A stretch of DNA of 64,000 nucleotides from Forficula auricularia (Eukaryota > Arthropoda > Insecta > Dermaptera > Forficulidae). Position 1 is the stretch's first letter. Each line of letters begins with the position of its first letter. Below the pieces are notes generated by a model that worked only from the letters and a program-made list of their open reading frames with translations, was not told where the DNA came from and did no database searches. The stretch spans positions 1,341,183 to 1,405,182 of the forward strand of contig JALMQS010000916.1 in the NCBI GenBank assembly GCA_024734495.1. The letters are read 5' to 3'. Made by a program: the position numbers and the translations under genes. Positions 42,189 to 53,730 of the stretch are shown piece by piece.

Positions 42189-42329
42189 AATTGGGAGTTT
42201 TTTATTCAGCAGAGGCTACCCATTGGCTGAATCCCTCTCCATTACATAATTATAAACTATTTTTTCTTTTAATTCAATTTTCATCTTTAAATCTTGATAT
42301 AATATGTAGATAGAATTACAAATGAGTAA

Positions 42330-42540
42330 GTTCTTGATATAGGATAATTAGGGAAAAGAGAACATTATGGAACAATGTGATAAGGAAGAACAGAGTTCAA
42401 ATGAAAGGGAGATAGTTAAGGGATATTTTAAAGAACGTGATGAGAAAGAAAGGGGGAAGACTTAGATTGGAGTATTTTTCACAGATAATACAGATAATGG
42501 AGGCTGTTGGATGCGTCAAACCAGTTTTAAGACTATATAC
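42330..42540 (+). pseudogene. RTE-type LINE 3' end relic
   Basis: The forward frame gives RDILKNVMRKKGGRLRLEYF, SQIIQIMEAVG, corresponding to the GRPRLQYLxQI block at the end of RTE-like ORF2. Related to 3945-4300. Confidence 0.45.
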
Positions 42541-42737
42541 TCAATGATTCAACTTAAAAATATTTGGACAGAGTAATTTATCATACAATAAATTCAGATC
42601 ACCTCTTAGAATACAATGATATAACTTATTAAACGTTATTTCAGTCATCATCGTGCAGGAACAGCTTAATCTTTGACAATAAATGATACGACCAAAGTGA
42701 ATTAAAGCTTGTATTATATAATCAAATGCATATTTTA

Positions 42738-43030
42738 AACCAGTGATTTCCAAAGTGTGGGTAGCGAGCCACTAGGGCTCTCATTAAAAAGCTGAGGGGA
42801 TCGTGAGAGGAATGCTAAAATAAACCTAAACGGCTTATTAAGACATTTATTTTTGTCTTTTGCAACGTAAATAAAATTAAGTACCTATACCAGAATAGTG
42901 CTTCAATTAATTACTGAATATTTACTTTAGAATTATATATAAATTAGGAACTCCCCATGGACATCTAGATTTTATAATATAGACATTTAATTATAGTTTT
43001 TTGAAGATCTTTACATACTAACAGATCAAA
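42738..43030. other. hAT-like left end and AT-rich sequence
   Basis: CAGTGATTTCCAAAGTGTGG near 42741 is a common hAT MITE end; no partner end found. Confidence 0.4.
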
Positions 43031-43041
43031 TGACGAATGCA

Positions 43042-43977
43042 ATTGAATCGGTCATTTCAAAAACCACCTAAGTCAAACAATCAGAGCTTTTCAGGAATCA
43101 AACTTAGTCACTGACTTGTGTCGTTTAAGCAATGGACGACCGACGACTTCGGGGTGCTGTTTGAAGAGGAAGGAATGTACTGACGTGCATGGTTTTTACT
43201 CAAATTATGGGTTTAACATTAAGGGCGTTCCCTAATAAATCGATTTTCTTGAAATCCTTTTAAAACTTTGAATACACATATTTATAAGTGTCCTTTATAG
43301 GTAAACATTTTTTTCAATAGTCCTTGTGGCACTAAATTTGTAAATATTGACCTTTGAAATTTGCATATTTAACACGCAAACCCTATCCCGGTTGATGTTA
43401 AAGCGACTGTTTCATTAAATAACAATCGAATTTTCTTGAAATTATTTTGAAAAACTGAGAATCATTTACTGAAGATATAAGAAATATTTTTCTGTTAAAA
43501 TAATTGTATCAAGCGGTATACGTTTTGTATGAAAAATATTAAAAGTTAGCTACTTTTGATGGTTTTCGTTTTTTTCTCTCATGGAATTGTAAGTGGCAAC
43601 TGTAACGTGGCAACGTCTCACTAAAATCACTCAATTTTTCCATATTTAAAAAACTTCTGCATCTGGTGCATTTGAAATGTTTTAGCTAATTCTCTCAACC
43701 TAACTATACTGTTCACATCTGGAATTTCGCATTGAGATGTTTCATGAAGTGTTTTTTTTTTTTATTCTTTTTCTTTTAGCGTCGGTAAGAATGCAATGTT
43801 GCCATCCGAGAAACGACGCAGTGAAAATTTTTTGCCTTTCTGCGCATGTGAGAGTAAGGGAAAGAGGGAACTGCATCTGAGCTATATTAGGGAACGACCT
43901 TAAGAAAGTGTTCGCGACAAAAAAATCATGTATGGAAAAATCTTGACTTATATGGTTTTTGAAATGACCGATTCAAT
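43042..43977. mobile_element. Element with ATTGAATCGGTCATTTC ends
   Basis: Inverted ends of about 36 bases: ATTGAATCGGTCATTTCAAA through TAAGTCAA on the left and its complement on the right. A piggyBac-type MITE is nested inside, so the original element is only about 255 bases. Non-coding. Confidence 0.6.
43223..43899. mobile_element. piggyBac-type MITE with TTAA duplication
   Basis: Ends GGGCGTTCCCTAATA and TATTAGGGAACGACC, flanked by TTAA (43219-43222, 43900-43903). TTAA duplication and G-rich ends are the piggyBac signature. 677 bases, non-coding. Confidence 0.75.
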
Positions 43978-45060
43978 TTCAATTTAAAAAACAAACTATA
44001 AAGTAAAAAAGAAAAATAATAATAAAGCAACGCATGTGTATATTTTTCAGAAAATTTGGGATTTTAATTGGATACACTCAATGACATCATTTTCAAGTTC
44101 GAGGCAATTTCCTACTTTGTTTTTATGGCAGCTATAGACTAGTACTTAACTCGCTTAAATACGATGTTAGAAAAGTAGCCAGGACTTGAAACTTTATTTG
44201 GCCAGATTTTGCATCCTTTTGTTCTAAATTGGAAAAATGTTTTTTTATCACATAAATATCAGAAATGACAAAAACATTCGACGATATCATCTTTCTAGAG
44301 CAGCAACAGGTGGAGAAGAGATAATTAGCAATAGTATGAGACCATAGAATTATAGACAGACAAGATAGAGTTCCTTTAAGCAGGGGACTGGTTTAATAAG
44401 CTTTATACTAAAGTTATTAATATTATTTATTCATCTTTGATGATTAAAACGAAATACGGAAGCTGGATATTTTTTTTATATTATTTTCATAAAGCTACAA
44501 CTCTTAAATACAGTTTATTTGTGACTATAAAATAAGGGTATATAATTTGTGGTATATTTCTTGTCTTGTAGTTGTAAATTTGTCCGTGGCATGTTACCAT
44601 TACATCCAATTTCTGAAAACCATTAAAATAAATCAGGTGTCCTTAAATTTGGCAGTCTATTAATACATGCAATTATTCTTACTCAAAAATAACTTCTAAA
44701 AGTACCGTTGTAGCAGTGTGAAAAGTCCCCTATTTTGCTGGTGAGGTCTAGAATCTGACCTATTTTTACTTTTTTTCAATAAAGTGAAGATCGAATTTTT
44801 AATATTTAAAGCAACTGATTAAAGAACAAACAACTTAAATTTATTATTTGATGCTCTAAATACAATAAACCAAGTTTGGTGGCCAGGAGAAGAGTTTTTT
44901 CTTCCAACTTTTGAAGAGAATATAAAAAATAAAAAAAAATTTGTATACAAAATTTGTAATATTATAAAATAAGTATGTTATAATGATTAACATAGAAAAT
45001 ATTTTTTGTAATCAATAAAAATGATTTTATTTTTTATTTTATTTTATTTGCTGAAATTAA
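43978..45060. other. AT-rich sequence, nothing recognised
   Basis: No gene or repeat end that I can support. Confidence 0.4.
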
Positions 45061-45183
45061 AAAATAAAGGGTGTTTTTTTAGAGGTTCACAACTTTAAAT
45101 TAAAATAAAACAAAGAAAAATCTTTTTAATTTCAATGAAACTAGCTTTATTGGAAATATATTTTTATGGCATTAATGTGTGAA

Positions 45184-45345
45184 TATGATTTCGGCCATGT
45201 GGCCGCTGCGGATGGCCGGTAGATGGCGCAATCTGGATTTTCAATTTTCACTCACTTTTTGCAGCAATTGCGGACGTATTTCGCCAATAATTCACCGAAT
45301 GTTCTGTTCTATGTGTTCAATAGCCTCTGGTTTATCGGTGTATAC
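45184..45345 (-). pseudogene. Transposase C-terminus, left inverted repeat
   Basis: Minus strand: EHIEQNIR, IIGEIRPQLLQKVSEN, RLRHLPAIRSGHMAEIIFTH then stop. This is the C-terminal signature of Tc3-like IS630/Tc1/mariner transposases of insects. Two internal stops. Confidence 0.7.
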
Positions 45346-45399
45346 AAGTGACTTGACATAACCCCAAAGCCGACAAACCAGAGACTATTGAACAAAGAT

Positions 45400-47070
45400 T
45401 CGACAGCGCAATGACGCACTGAATTGTTTAAAGTGGTGTCTATAGCCCGCGGGCCTTCACACGCACTCGCAACCAGCGCATACATACTCTCGTATCGTAT
45501 GTTTCCCTGATGAACCACGAATGGTATCTATCAAGGTATAAGTGTATACACAGAGGTATACGTGAAATATAGCGGGTGTATATTCCACCCTCGCGAGTGT
45601 TGAAACTATCAACAGCTGGCGAGTTAACAACAGCTATCTAGACAAAACCTTATGCCACCACGAGTCCAACCTCAGTCGAATGGAGCTAGGAACTTTCGTC
45701 CCTAGGGCTTTCTCCATTCCCCATGGCACCATTTGTTTTCAACAACCTTTGGTATGGTTGGTCGAGGTTTCTCTTGCACATGACTTTCCATGCTCCACCT
45801 CTTCAGATTCGGACTCTCTTCCCACAGTCCCAGTACGTGATCGACTGCATGTGCGGTTGGTTAACCTGATGTGATTGCAACATCACATACACCTGACAAG
45901 CCACCTGCAAATCGTCCATACCGGTTCACTTCTGCTGCAAAACAGCCATTTTACGAATGTTTCATTTTTGCACAATTAGAAGCATTGTTCGCTAAGCAAG
46001 CTCTGAAACGTTAGGTAGTCAGGCGCCTGCAAAGCGTCCAATAAGGATCACGCCCGCTGTAAAAACAACCAGTAGGATGTGAAGATTCAAGATCTTCAGC
46101 CCAGGCCCGTGTCCACTTGTCGTTTGGCCGACGACTCGCCGCCATTTAGTCCATTCCAGGCGGCTTTCTGCCTATACCTCTTTTTATTTTGTGTGCGAAA
46201 CAAACCCACCGTGATGCAGCTTATAGGATGTAGAGATTCAAGATCTCCAGCCTAAGCTCGTGAACCGGTTGTCCGCTTGGCCGGTGGTTTATCACCTTTT
46301 GTGCCAACCCAGGTTTGTCTGTTAAATCTGGAAGTCGACAACCTCTTCTACATGATATATGACCATGCAGTTATATCGGACTGCATGATGTCAACCATGC
46401 ATACCACAGTCAAGTGGCACAGATTAGCGTGCACTGCAGTAAGAAGGGCCGCCATACCCTTATTCTAAGGGGCTTGTAAGACACCAATTGAATGGCAGCC
46501 GCAAACCACTTAGGCGTGCTCACTGGGCTATTTTAAATCAGAGGCGTCGCCGTGTGCCTTATCATGATGGATAAATCCAGTCATGATACGTGAGCCGGTA
46601 CAATTCACGTACGTCCCCGACCCACACTGATTAGCATTTGCCTTTACACAAGGGTCGCTACTCCTTATGTATCCTAAGAGACTTAGGTATAGTTTATATA
46701 CAACACTCGTGGGGAACGTACAAGTGCCTAATTTGTCCTCCCAAGAGCAATGTCTCTCAGGTGGAATACACGCCTCGAGTACTCCTCAAGAGCGGTGTAT
46801 ATATCTGGATCCCGGAGCAGCGTTGCAAGTTCACTGTTATTTATTTCCGGGATCTCAGCTCTTAGCTCAGCGTACGCTGGGCAGTCGAGCAGAACGTGCT
46901 TCCAGTCCTCTTGAGGACTGTTACACATTATGCAACCCGCGCTCCCCACGAGACCGCGTTTATTCAGGAATGAATTCAAAGAGCCATGGCCAGTCAGGAG
47001 AAAAGAGAGGTATATACTTGGGAAGAAATGTTTATTTTCACTTGAAAATGTCACATCTCTTATAAAGGTG
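45400..47070 (-). pseudogene. LINE 3' end (RNase H tail, CCHC, long 3' UTR)
   Basis: Minus strand 47054-46728: LLTGHGSLNSFLNKRGLVGS, AGCIMCNSPQEDWKHVLLDC (C-x2-C-x8-H-x4-C), then YAELRAEIPE and a stop at 46728. This is the end of an R1/Jockey/I-type polyprotein with a terminal RNase H region. About 1.3 kb of relatively GC-rich 3' UTR follows. It sits inside the Tc/mariner element and is 5'-truncated. Confidence 0.75.
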
Positions 47071-47089
47071 AACGTAGTTCTGCCTTGAG

Positions 47090-47244
47090 GAGACTATTGA
47101 ACACTTGGAACACAACATTTGGCGAATTATTGGCGAAATACGGCCGCAATTGCTGCGAAAAGTGTGTGAAAATTGGAAATTCAAATTGCGCCATCTACAT
47201 GCCAGCCGCGGCGACCACATGGCCGAAATCATATTCAAACATTA
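47090..47244 (+). pseudogene. Transposase C-terminus, right inverted repeat
   Basis: Plus strand: EETIEHLEHNIWRIIGEIRP, LLRKVCENWKFKLRHLHASR, GDHMAEIIFKH then stop at 47242. Open over ~50 codons, better preserved than the left copy. Catalytic residues lie upstream and are missing. Confidence 0.75.
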
Positions 47245-47356
47245 ATGGCATAAAATTATCTTTCCAATAAAGCCAGTTTCATTGATATTGAAAATATTTT
47301 TCTTTGTTTTATTTTAATTTAAAGTTGTGAACATCTAAAAAAAAAGACCCTTTATA

Positions 47357-47654
47357 TGAATAAAATTTAACCCATTTCCTGGTACTTCGTTCCAGATTGA
47401 ACTGAAACTGAAGAAAAAATGGTCATTCTATACATATATATTTATTTTAAATAAAATATTTAATTAACGATTCCCATAATCAAATGGGAGAACTTACTAT
47501 ATATTTTTTTCAAGTATCGTACATCAAATAGAAATAGGGTTTTTTTATTATAAATGTAGCTAATAATAATAATGGAAATAATGTTTTTGATTGTGTCACG
47601 CTTCAAAAATTACAAGAATAGAAAAATATATTGTCTTTGTTTAAATAAATAAGT
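47357..47654. other. AT-rich sequence, nothing recognised
   Basis: No gene. Confidence 0.4.
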
Positions 47655-47662
47655 ATAGGTAT

Positions 47663-48324
47663 CAGTGGCGTTTGGTGGCTTTTTAACCAGGGAATGCTGT
47701 CCATAAAACTACCCTTTATTTTTTGAAAAATTTTGTGACTTAAACTTCTCAGTCCCTGAAATGGAAATCGAGCATCTTCTAAAATGAATTAGCCTAGCCT
47801 ATAAGAAAATCTTAAACTTCTCCTAATTCTATTGCTATAAGCAAGCTATGACTACTCGATAGAGTTCTTATTTTTTTTTTTTTTGATCTTATATATTGAG
47901 AGTTCTTAGTAATGTATTATTTCAACAATTCTCGAATCATCATTTATTCCTTTTTTGTATTATTTTTATTTTAATAGTTCCTCAGCGAGAACAATTTTTA
48001 TTCGACTAAAACTCGTCTGGACTTGCTTGAACTGGAAGATATACCAGGCAGGGACTACAAGCCTATCTGCACATTTTTCAGGAAAATCATTCATTTTAAT
48101 TGCCCCGTGAAACTATGCAACAATTTCATTTCATTTCGAGAACCAATATAAGAGTATACCTAATTTTCAAAACAAAAAATGTTTTTTATAGAAATATTTG
48201 AAATAACGGAAAATAATTTGAAAATTTAAAGATCCTCCTGAAATTTTGAAGTCGATATTCATGAAAATACTCTAAATGTTTGATATTTTAGGGATGGACC
48301 GCATTCATGGATCGCACGCCACTG
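47663..48324. mobile_element. hAT MITE with ATAGGTAT duplication
   Basis: Ends CAGTGGCGTTTGG and TCGCACGCCACTG, flanked by ATAGGTAT (47655-47662, 48325-48332). 662 bases, non-coding. It lies just beyond the 3' end of the MADF-BESS gene. Confidence 0.85.
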
Positions 48325-48428
48325 ATAGGTATACATATTATATGTATATACAATGAGTGAAAATTGGTTGAATACTAAAAGATTGTGACTATCCAATCAG
48401 TTAATTGAAAAAATTTCCTAACGAATTC

Positions 48429-48434
48429 TTTATT
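48429..48434 (-). terminator. Poly(A) signal AATAAA of the MADF-BESS gene
   Basis: AATAAA on the minus strand, about 45 bases after the stop codon at 48479-48481. Position and spacing fit the 3' end of the terminal exon. Confidence 0.6.
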
Positions 48435-48478
48435 GCAAATTGAATGTAAATAATCGAAATTATTCGAATTGCTAACTA

Positions 48479-49000
48479 TTATATTGATTTTTGGAGACCA
48501 TTAACATTCTGTCTCTCTGTATTTTGTTGCACGGTGTTTGTGGGATGATGCGCATGCAGTAGGTCAAAATGCACTGGATGGTGATGAAGCGCCGCTGCGA
48601 TTTCCGCCTCGCACACCATTCGACACAATTCCAATTTAATTCGACATTGCACTTCGATTGGAAGTCGCTTGACTGTTTCGGCCATACTCTCGAAAAAGAG
48701 GTTTATCGGATCACGGTAGAGAACCGATCGCGGAGGATGCTGCGTCGGGGCAGGTGGAGGATGCTGCTTCGCTGCAAGTGCAACAGCCGGAGGCGCAGGT
48801 ATTTCCTCCCAGTCGGGCTCGGTGTTTCCGGCAGGGACAGCGGCTGTAGCGTTGCAAGGCGTCGAGGTAGTCTCAGGGGTGGTCAGCGCCACGAGGGCTT
48901 CTTCGGGGGCGGCTGGGGGCAGAGACGACGTCACCGAAGACGGTGGCTGCTGCCGAGACATGAAATGCGTCGCCACGGCCATCGCCTCCGAGTCATACAC
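48479..49000 (-). CDS. MADF-BESS gene, exon 4 (BESS domain, stop)
   Basis: Terminal exon, 522 bases. The acceptor is TTCTCAAAG just before 49000, with only a weak pyrimidine tract. It starts in phase 0 after exon 3 (DDNK-VYDSEAMAV). It encodes a Ser/Pro/Thr/Ala-rich low-complexity region of about 100 residues, then DPINLFFESMAETVKRLP and VQCRIKLELCRMVCEAE, a clear BESS motif (two short helices used for protein-protein contacts), then a His-rich tail ending LQKSI. MADF-BESS proteins are sequence-specific DNA-binding regulators with MADF at the N-terminus and BESS near the C-terminus, as here. Base composition is much more GC-rich than the flanks. Two other frames here are also open; they are antisense shadows. 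Confidence 0.85.
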   Translation of the reverse strand: MYDSEAMAVATHFMSRQQPPSSVTSSLPPAAPEEALVALTTPETTSTPCNATAAVPAGNTEPDWEEIPAPPAVALAAKQHPPPAPTQHPPRSVLYRDPINLFFESMAETVKRLPIEVQCRIKLELCRMVCEAEIAAALHHHPVHFDLLHAHHPTNTVQQNTERQNVNGLQKSI

Positions 49001-49059
49001 CTTTGAGAACACACGCCCGACAATTATTTCTGCGTTCGCTTAACTCATAACTAGAGAAA

Positions 49060-49720
49060 AATTCCTATGCAATTTCATATTTTGTTTGCCGCCACATACG
49101 ACCCAGGGGATCAATTATCTATTCCAATCATGAATCTAGGATACTGTGTCAAATATTGCCTATTTTGCGGCAAATTAAGTTTTTTAAAAGTAAATTTTCG
49201 AAGAAAAAAATGGAGAAATATACATAAAGTTCCTTTAAATTTGCCCCATTACATCTGAGGATGTGGGATCCTCCTTTTCATCGTATAAATCAACTTTAAG
49301 TGAACGTAGACATAATAACCTGAAGATAATTTAGAAAAATACTTGTAAACATAAATTATTCACAATTACAATGAAATTTTAATTATTTTTGAGATCCTTT
49401 GTAAATTATTTCTTTATTATTATTATTATTATTATTATTATTTTAATGGCCTCCGTTTACTATAGCCCATTTTGGCCATTGAGTGTTTGTTAAAGTGTGG
49501 GTAAATTAGTGTAGTGATCAGATTATAGCAGGAGAAATATATTTCAATAATTTTATTAGTTTATTATTTGCACGTCAATAAGCAATACAATATAATCTTG
49601 TCTGTTAAATAAAACTACCCCCCCCCCCCCGTATTTTTTGATCACATTTTTTGAAACATTATATTTATTATGTTGAATTTATTCAAGAGCACCTTTTATT
49701 TTTTGAGTTTAAAGATTTTT
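49060..49720. other. Intron sequence with (TTA)n microsatellite
   Basis: (TTA)n of about 10 repeats at 49412-49442 and a C homopolymer near 49617-49630. Nothing else recognised. Confidence 0.6.
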
Positions 49721-49725
49721 TAATA

Positions 49726-50617
49726 CAGTAATACCCCGACTTACGCTACCCCGTTTTTCGCGAATTTGGAGATACGCAGTTTTTGTTTGACACATCTAAA
49801 TGAAGCTATGAGACAAAATAACGAGCATTCTGTCAAAGACTTTTGGAAGCAATTTAATGTTTTAGATGCTGTAAGAATTTTGGACAATCTTAGAATGAGA
49901 TTTCATAAAACATTTTGAATGGCCTCTGGAAAAAGCTGTGTCCATTTTTTTCACCACAGAAACCAAAGGAGAATCAGCCTCAAATCCTGAAGAAATCGAT
50001 AGTATAATTGAAGAAGTGGTCGATATTGCCAAACAATTAAATTTAGAAGTGGGTGGTGATGACGTCCAAGAATTGCTGGATTCACACACTCAAGAGCTAA
50101 CAATTGACGAGCTTATGGATATTCGTGAGCATGATCAAGACATTGAACAAACTGATTCGTTAGACCCAGTTGAAACGGAAAATCAAATGACGATTTCAAA
50201 CTTAACAGAAGGCCTCAGTACAATTGAAAAGGGGTTACAAATTTTAGAAAAAGTAGATACCAATGAAGAGCGCGTTTCTACTACAAAACGGGAAATAAAA
50301 AAGTTACTGGCATGCTACGAGGAAATTTTACGTGAGAAGAAGAAAACTTATCTCGTCAGGCGACATTGTTAGAATATATGAAGCCTTCGACATCAAAATA
50401 ACTTCGGTTTACGTTGTTTTATTCATAGTAATGTAAATTGCTTTCATTATCTAATATTTTATTAAACATGTTTCTTCTAAATTATTGTTTTCTTTAGACT
50501 CTGGTCCCGATTACACAAACTTTATATGTATTTATATGCAAAGTTGAACCCCGACTTACGCGAATTCGACTTACACTGCTATCTCTTGGTCTCACCTATC
50601 GGTCCGGGGTATTACTG
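49726..50617 (+). mobile_element. Tigger/pogo-type element, 892 bases
   Basis: Ends CAGTAATACCCCG and its complement, flanked by TA (49724-49725, 50618-50619). CAGT...CCCCGACTTACGC is typical of Tigger ends. It retains the 3' part of a transposase gene and lies inside intron 3 of the MADF-BESS gene, opposite to its transcription. Confidence 0.85.
49809..50371 (+). pseudogene. Tigger transposase C-terminal part
   Basis: Before 49938 a broken frame reads SVKDFWKQFNVLDAVRILDN, like the SVKEFWKxFNI block of TIGD1-type proteins. From 49938 an open frame of 144 codons continues TETKGESASNPEEIDSIIEE, VDIAKQLNLEVGGDDVQELL, DSHTQELTIDELMDI, then an acidic/coiled tail. The catalytic DDE core is deleted. 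At least one frameshift near 49915. Confidence 0.8.
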
Positions 50618-50619
50618 TA

Positions 50620-51845
50620 TATTAAATATAATGAGGATTTTGTGAAATTTTTTAATCAATAAAAGTACATATTTGATACTTGGTGCCTATAGCTTACTTT
50701 ATCATTTTATTTCTTTCATAGCACTCCTTCAAATATATAGTCTTTTTGTCTTCAATTTTAATTTATTAGTGCATAAAAAAATTTATTTGGCCAATTTTTA
50801 CTGCGCATATTTTAAAGTTTTCTGCATATTACTTGCATATTTCAGCCTTTTTAATTGCATATTTTATGGCAGATTTTGGCAGGTTTTACATAAAAATTCG
50901 GTCTCTAATTATAACTTATAACCTATTTACTATTTTTTATCATACTTTACTTGTTTTATATAGAATTTGGGGAAGGGGGCGGCAAATTAATGCTTTACCC
51001 CATCTGACAAAAGACCTAGATCCGGCTCTGTCTCTAATCGAGCTTATCCTAGATTTAAACATTATGTTATGCCTAAAGACTTCGAAAAAAATCATGGCTA
51101 AAAATAATTTTTCTCCACGTACCAGAGATGTTTTATACACAATAAGCAAAAAAAAAATTTTTGATAGAACTTAATACTAGGTTCTATCTAATAAAATAGA
51201 ACATACTTTATTAAGGAATAATCTTTTAATGAATGTGATTGCTGTTTGGCAAGAGTTTCAATCAAGAATTTTTTTTGTCTAGCCAACCAAATATTTTTTT
51301 CCTGTGGAAGTTCAAACACGAAAATTCAATTTTCCCCATGTGTTGAATAAATCATCTTAAAGATATTTAAAAAAAAAATTCTCAATTTTGAACTTGAACG
51401 TTACTGTACTAGTAATTTCCATTATAATTTTCGTTGATGTGTAGTAATGGAAATAATAAAGAAAATTGGAGCTCCACTAATAAATCCGTTGCCCGTTTAG
51501 CATAAATGATGCATCGGGAAAGGAAAAGAGACGTTAAGTGAACGATGTTCTCGAACAAGGATTTAAGTAATTCGTTCAAAAGTCCCTCGAGCAAAATTAA
51601 ACTTCGGATAAAATATTTAAGTTGACAACACCCATGAAGAGTTAAGAATATTTTTTTGGCTTAAAGATGTTGTCATAAAGACCAAAAAGCATGATTATGA
51701 TTTATGAAGAAAAAAATTGTTGGTAAACTTAAATATGTAGATTTACTTCCTGTCAAGCCAGGGAATATTTTTAATTCTAAAATGCATACCTATGTTGAAT
51801 GAGTATGTGTTTGTTAATGAGAAAAAAATGCGCCAATCGATTTAC
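50620..51845. other. Intron sequence with hAT-like end
   Basis: On the minus strand CAGAGCCGGATCTAGGTC near 51029 resembles a hAT MITE end; no partner found. Otherwise AT-rich, with no further exon seen. Confidence 0.4.
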
Positions 51846-51924
51846 CTTGTTATCATCTTCGTCGAAATCCTCGACACTTGGCGGTCCGAGGGAATCCCCG
51901 GATTCAATCAACGGCGACTGCGGC
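51846..51924 (-). CDS. MADF-BESS gene, exon 3
   Basis: 79 bases between acceptor GCTTTGTTAG and donor GTAAAT. It takes the last base of the Lys codon left open by exon 2, then reads PQSPLIESGDSLGPPSVEDF, DEDDNK, ending in phase 0. An acidic, Ser/Pro-rich linker between the MADF domain and the BESS half. Frame agreement on both sides supports the exon strongly despite its small size. Confidence 0.8.
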
Positions 51925-51929
51925 CTAAC

Positions 51930-52328
51930 AAAGCGCGAGGGTTAACATCAAGATATTAGAAATCAGTATAAGGTTCAGTTTAAAATAAAACTAAAATGAA
52001 AATGTTTATAGCGAGGTTACTCAAAAAAAGTGTAAAGAAAATGTGCAATGAAAAATCGAAATAATTTTAGTGACATGATTCATTCAGCCAAGGGGTTCCG
52101 TACACTAACGGAAATGCCCGAAGCCACTTTGACAAATCCTTAATACTGCTATAAAGTCTACTAAAAAGCTTCTCATGATACCTAAATGTGATAAAATAAG
52201 ATTTTTTCAGAGAAATTAATTATTTTAAAGAAAGGTTATTATTATATTTTGCATATAAATATCAAGATGATAAATCGTCTGTAATTAATTCTGAAATGGA
52301 AATAGGTCCCTGTTTGGAGACCATTTTT
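51930..52328. other. Intron sequence, nothing recognised
   Basis: Part of the 8.1 kb second intron of the MADF-BESS gene. No repeat ends seen. Confidence 0.4.
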
Positions 52329-53501
52329 AACCGACTTTGAAAATAAGGAGGTTATCAATTCAAAGTGTTTTTTTGTGTTTGAACATTTATTTCTCTTTAC
52401 CATGTGGACCGATTTGGATCATCTTTTTTGAATTAGGTTTAGTCTCGTGCTCGATTGGTCCCGATTTTTTTTTCATTGGCATTGGACCTTTTTTGTTATG
52501 TATGTTTACGCATAACTTCTTTGTTTATGGACCGATTTCGATGATACTTTCTTTATTGGAAAGAGGATACCTTAGAAGTGGTTACATATTAATTTGGTAA
52601 AGTTCTGATGATGTTTGTTCGTCGATTTCTTTTTACCACGTGGACCGATTTCGATGATTTTTTGTCCTGGGTTATAGTCCCCGATTGGTCCCGTATAAAT
52701 TTCATTGGTATTGGACCTTTTTTGTTATGTATGTTCACACATAACTTCTTTTTTTATGGACCGATTTCGATGATGCTTTTTTTATTAGAAAGAATCCCTT
52801 AGGCGTAATCCCATATTAATTTGGTCAAGTTCTGATGATATGATCAATGACAAAATAAAGGAAATCTCCAATTCTAATGAACAAATAATCGAAATTATAA
52901 TAAATAAAATCTTTTATAAAAAAAAACAATCTTAAAACGTTCATCTAAAACCCGCTAACGTTTCGAGATAATTTCTCTATTAATGAATTGAATTTTATTA
53001 TCAATTTCTGATTCCTTCGTTCGAATCTTTCTTTTACGAGATGCATGCAAGGTATTATCATAAGTCGCTATTCTTAACATCACTAAAAAGAGAAGTTTTA
53101 GAAAAAAACCGACTTCAAAAAAATTAAATGCAACAAATAAAATAATAAGAGCTCAAAAATAAAATAAAATGCACTAAAAGGTATAAAATAATTATCTAAT
53201 TTAGTTACAACTAAACAATGAAATCACTTTTTGAAGTCGGTGCCAAACAAACTATATAAGCGATCTTACGCGATGTTGTCTTCATTACCCGCCAAACGTA
53301 CTAAGTAAGATCCATCGAGTGCGATTCATAAAATGTAGGTATATATTTGGCACCGACTTCAAAAAGTGATTTCATGTAAAAATTTCATCGTTTAGTTGTA
53401 ACTAAATTAGATAATTATTTTATACCTTTTAGTGCAATTTATTTGATTTTTAAGTTCTTATTATTTTTTTTTTGCATTTAATTTTTTTGATGTCGGTTTT
53501 T
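52329..53501 (+). repeat. CGACTTC foldback family, copy 4
   Basis: Complete copy from AACCGACTTTGAAAATAAGG to TTTTGATGTCGGTTTT. Its 5' half is partly duplicated: the GGACCGATTTCGATGATttt and TTTTTTGTTATGTATGTT phrases occur twice (about 52400-52600 and 52620-52800). Located in intron 2 of the MADF-BESS gene. Confidence 0.75.
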
Positions 53502-53730
53502 TTTCAAAAAATTATTTTGTATATCGACTAATGAAAGCGTGATGAATTCAATAATTTATTTTGAATGTATTCGCATATATAATTGTTTTGTAAAAAGTTC
53601 ACAGATAGACTGATCCTTTTTTGCTATTTTATCTGAAACATCTAAGAACCAGCAAAGATGAGAAAATCAAGCCCATACAAGCTTTAGCTCGGCTAGAAAT
53701 TTTCTCAGCCTCGATTATTCTAGAAGTACA

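Larger units (their letters stand above)
39808..42245. mobile_element. Penelope-like element with inverted hammerhead ends
   Basis: Terminal inverted repeats of about 98 bases (39808-39906 and 42147-42245) start GTAATGGAGAGGGATTCAGC. They include CAGCAGAGGC / GCCTCTGCTG and a hammerhead motif in each, pointing outward. Inside lie a 5'-truncated Penelope endonuclease frame on the plus strand, a SINE insertion, and a complete second Penelope-derived element (40800-41843). A possible short duplication ATAATTA flanks it. Confidence 0.8.
45064..47356. mobile_element. Tc/mariner-type element with ~285-base inverted ends
   Basis: Long inverted repeats (45064-45345, 47075-47356) begin ATAAAGGGTGTTTTTTTAGA-like and contain TTCACAACTTTAAATTAAAA. 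Each repeat includes the last ~55 codons of a transposase, so the coding end is duplicated in opposite orientation. The middle is occupied by a LINE 3' end (about 45400-47070). A second short inverted repeat (GTTCAATAG...CTCTGGTTT) lies at 45318-45400. Confidence 0.75.

Noticed and set aside
46667..47065. 132-codon plus-strand frame
   Set aside because: Antisense of the LINE CCHC tail, which is well recognised on the minus strand.
48569..49006. 145-codon plus-strand frame, Arg/Gly-rich
   Set aside because: Antisense of the BESS exon; composition-driven and without any domain.
49006..49050. Alternative acceptors CTAG and GCAG upstream of exon 4
   Set aside because: Both give immediate stops in the phase required by exon 3.
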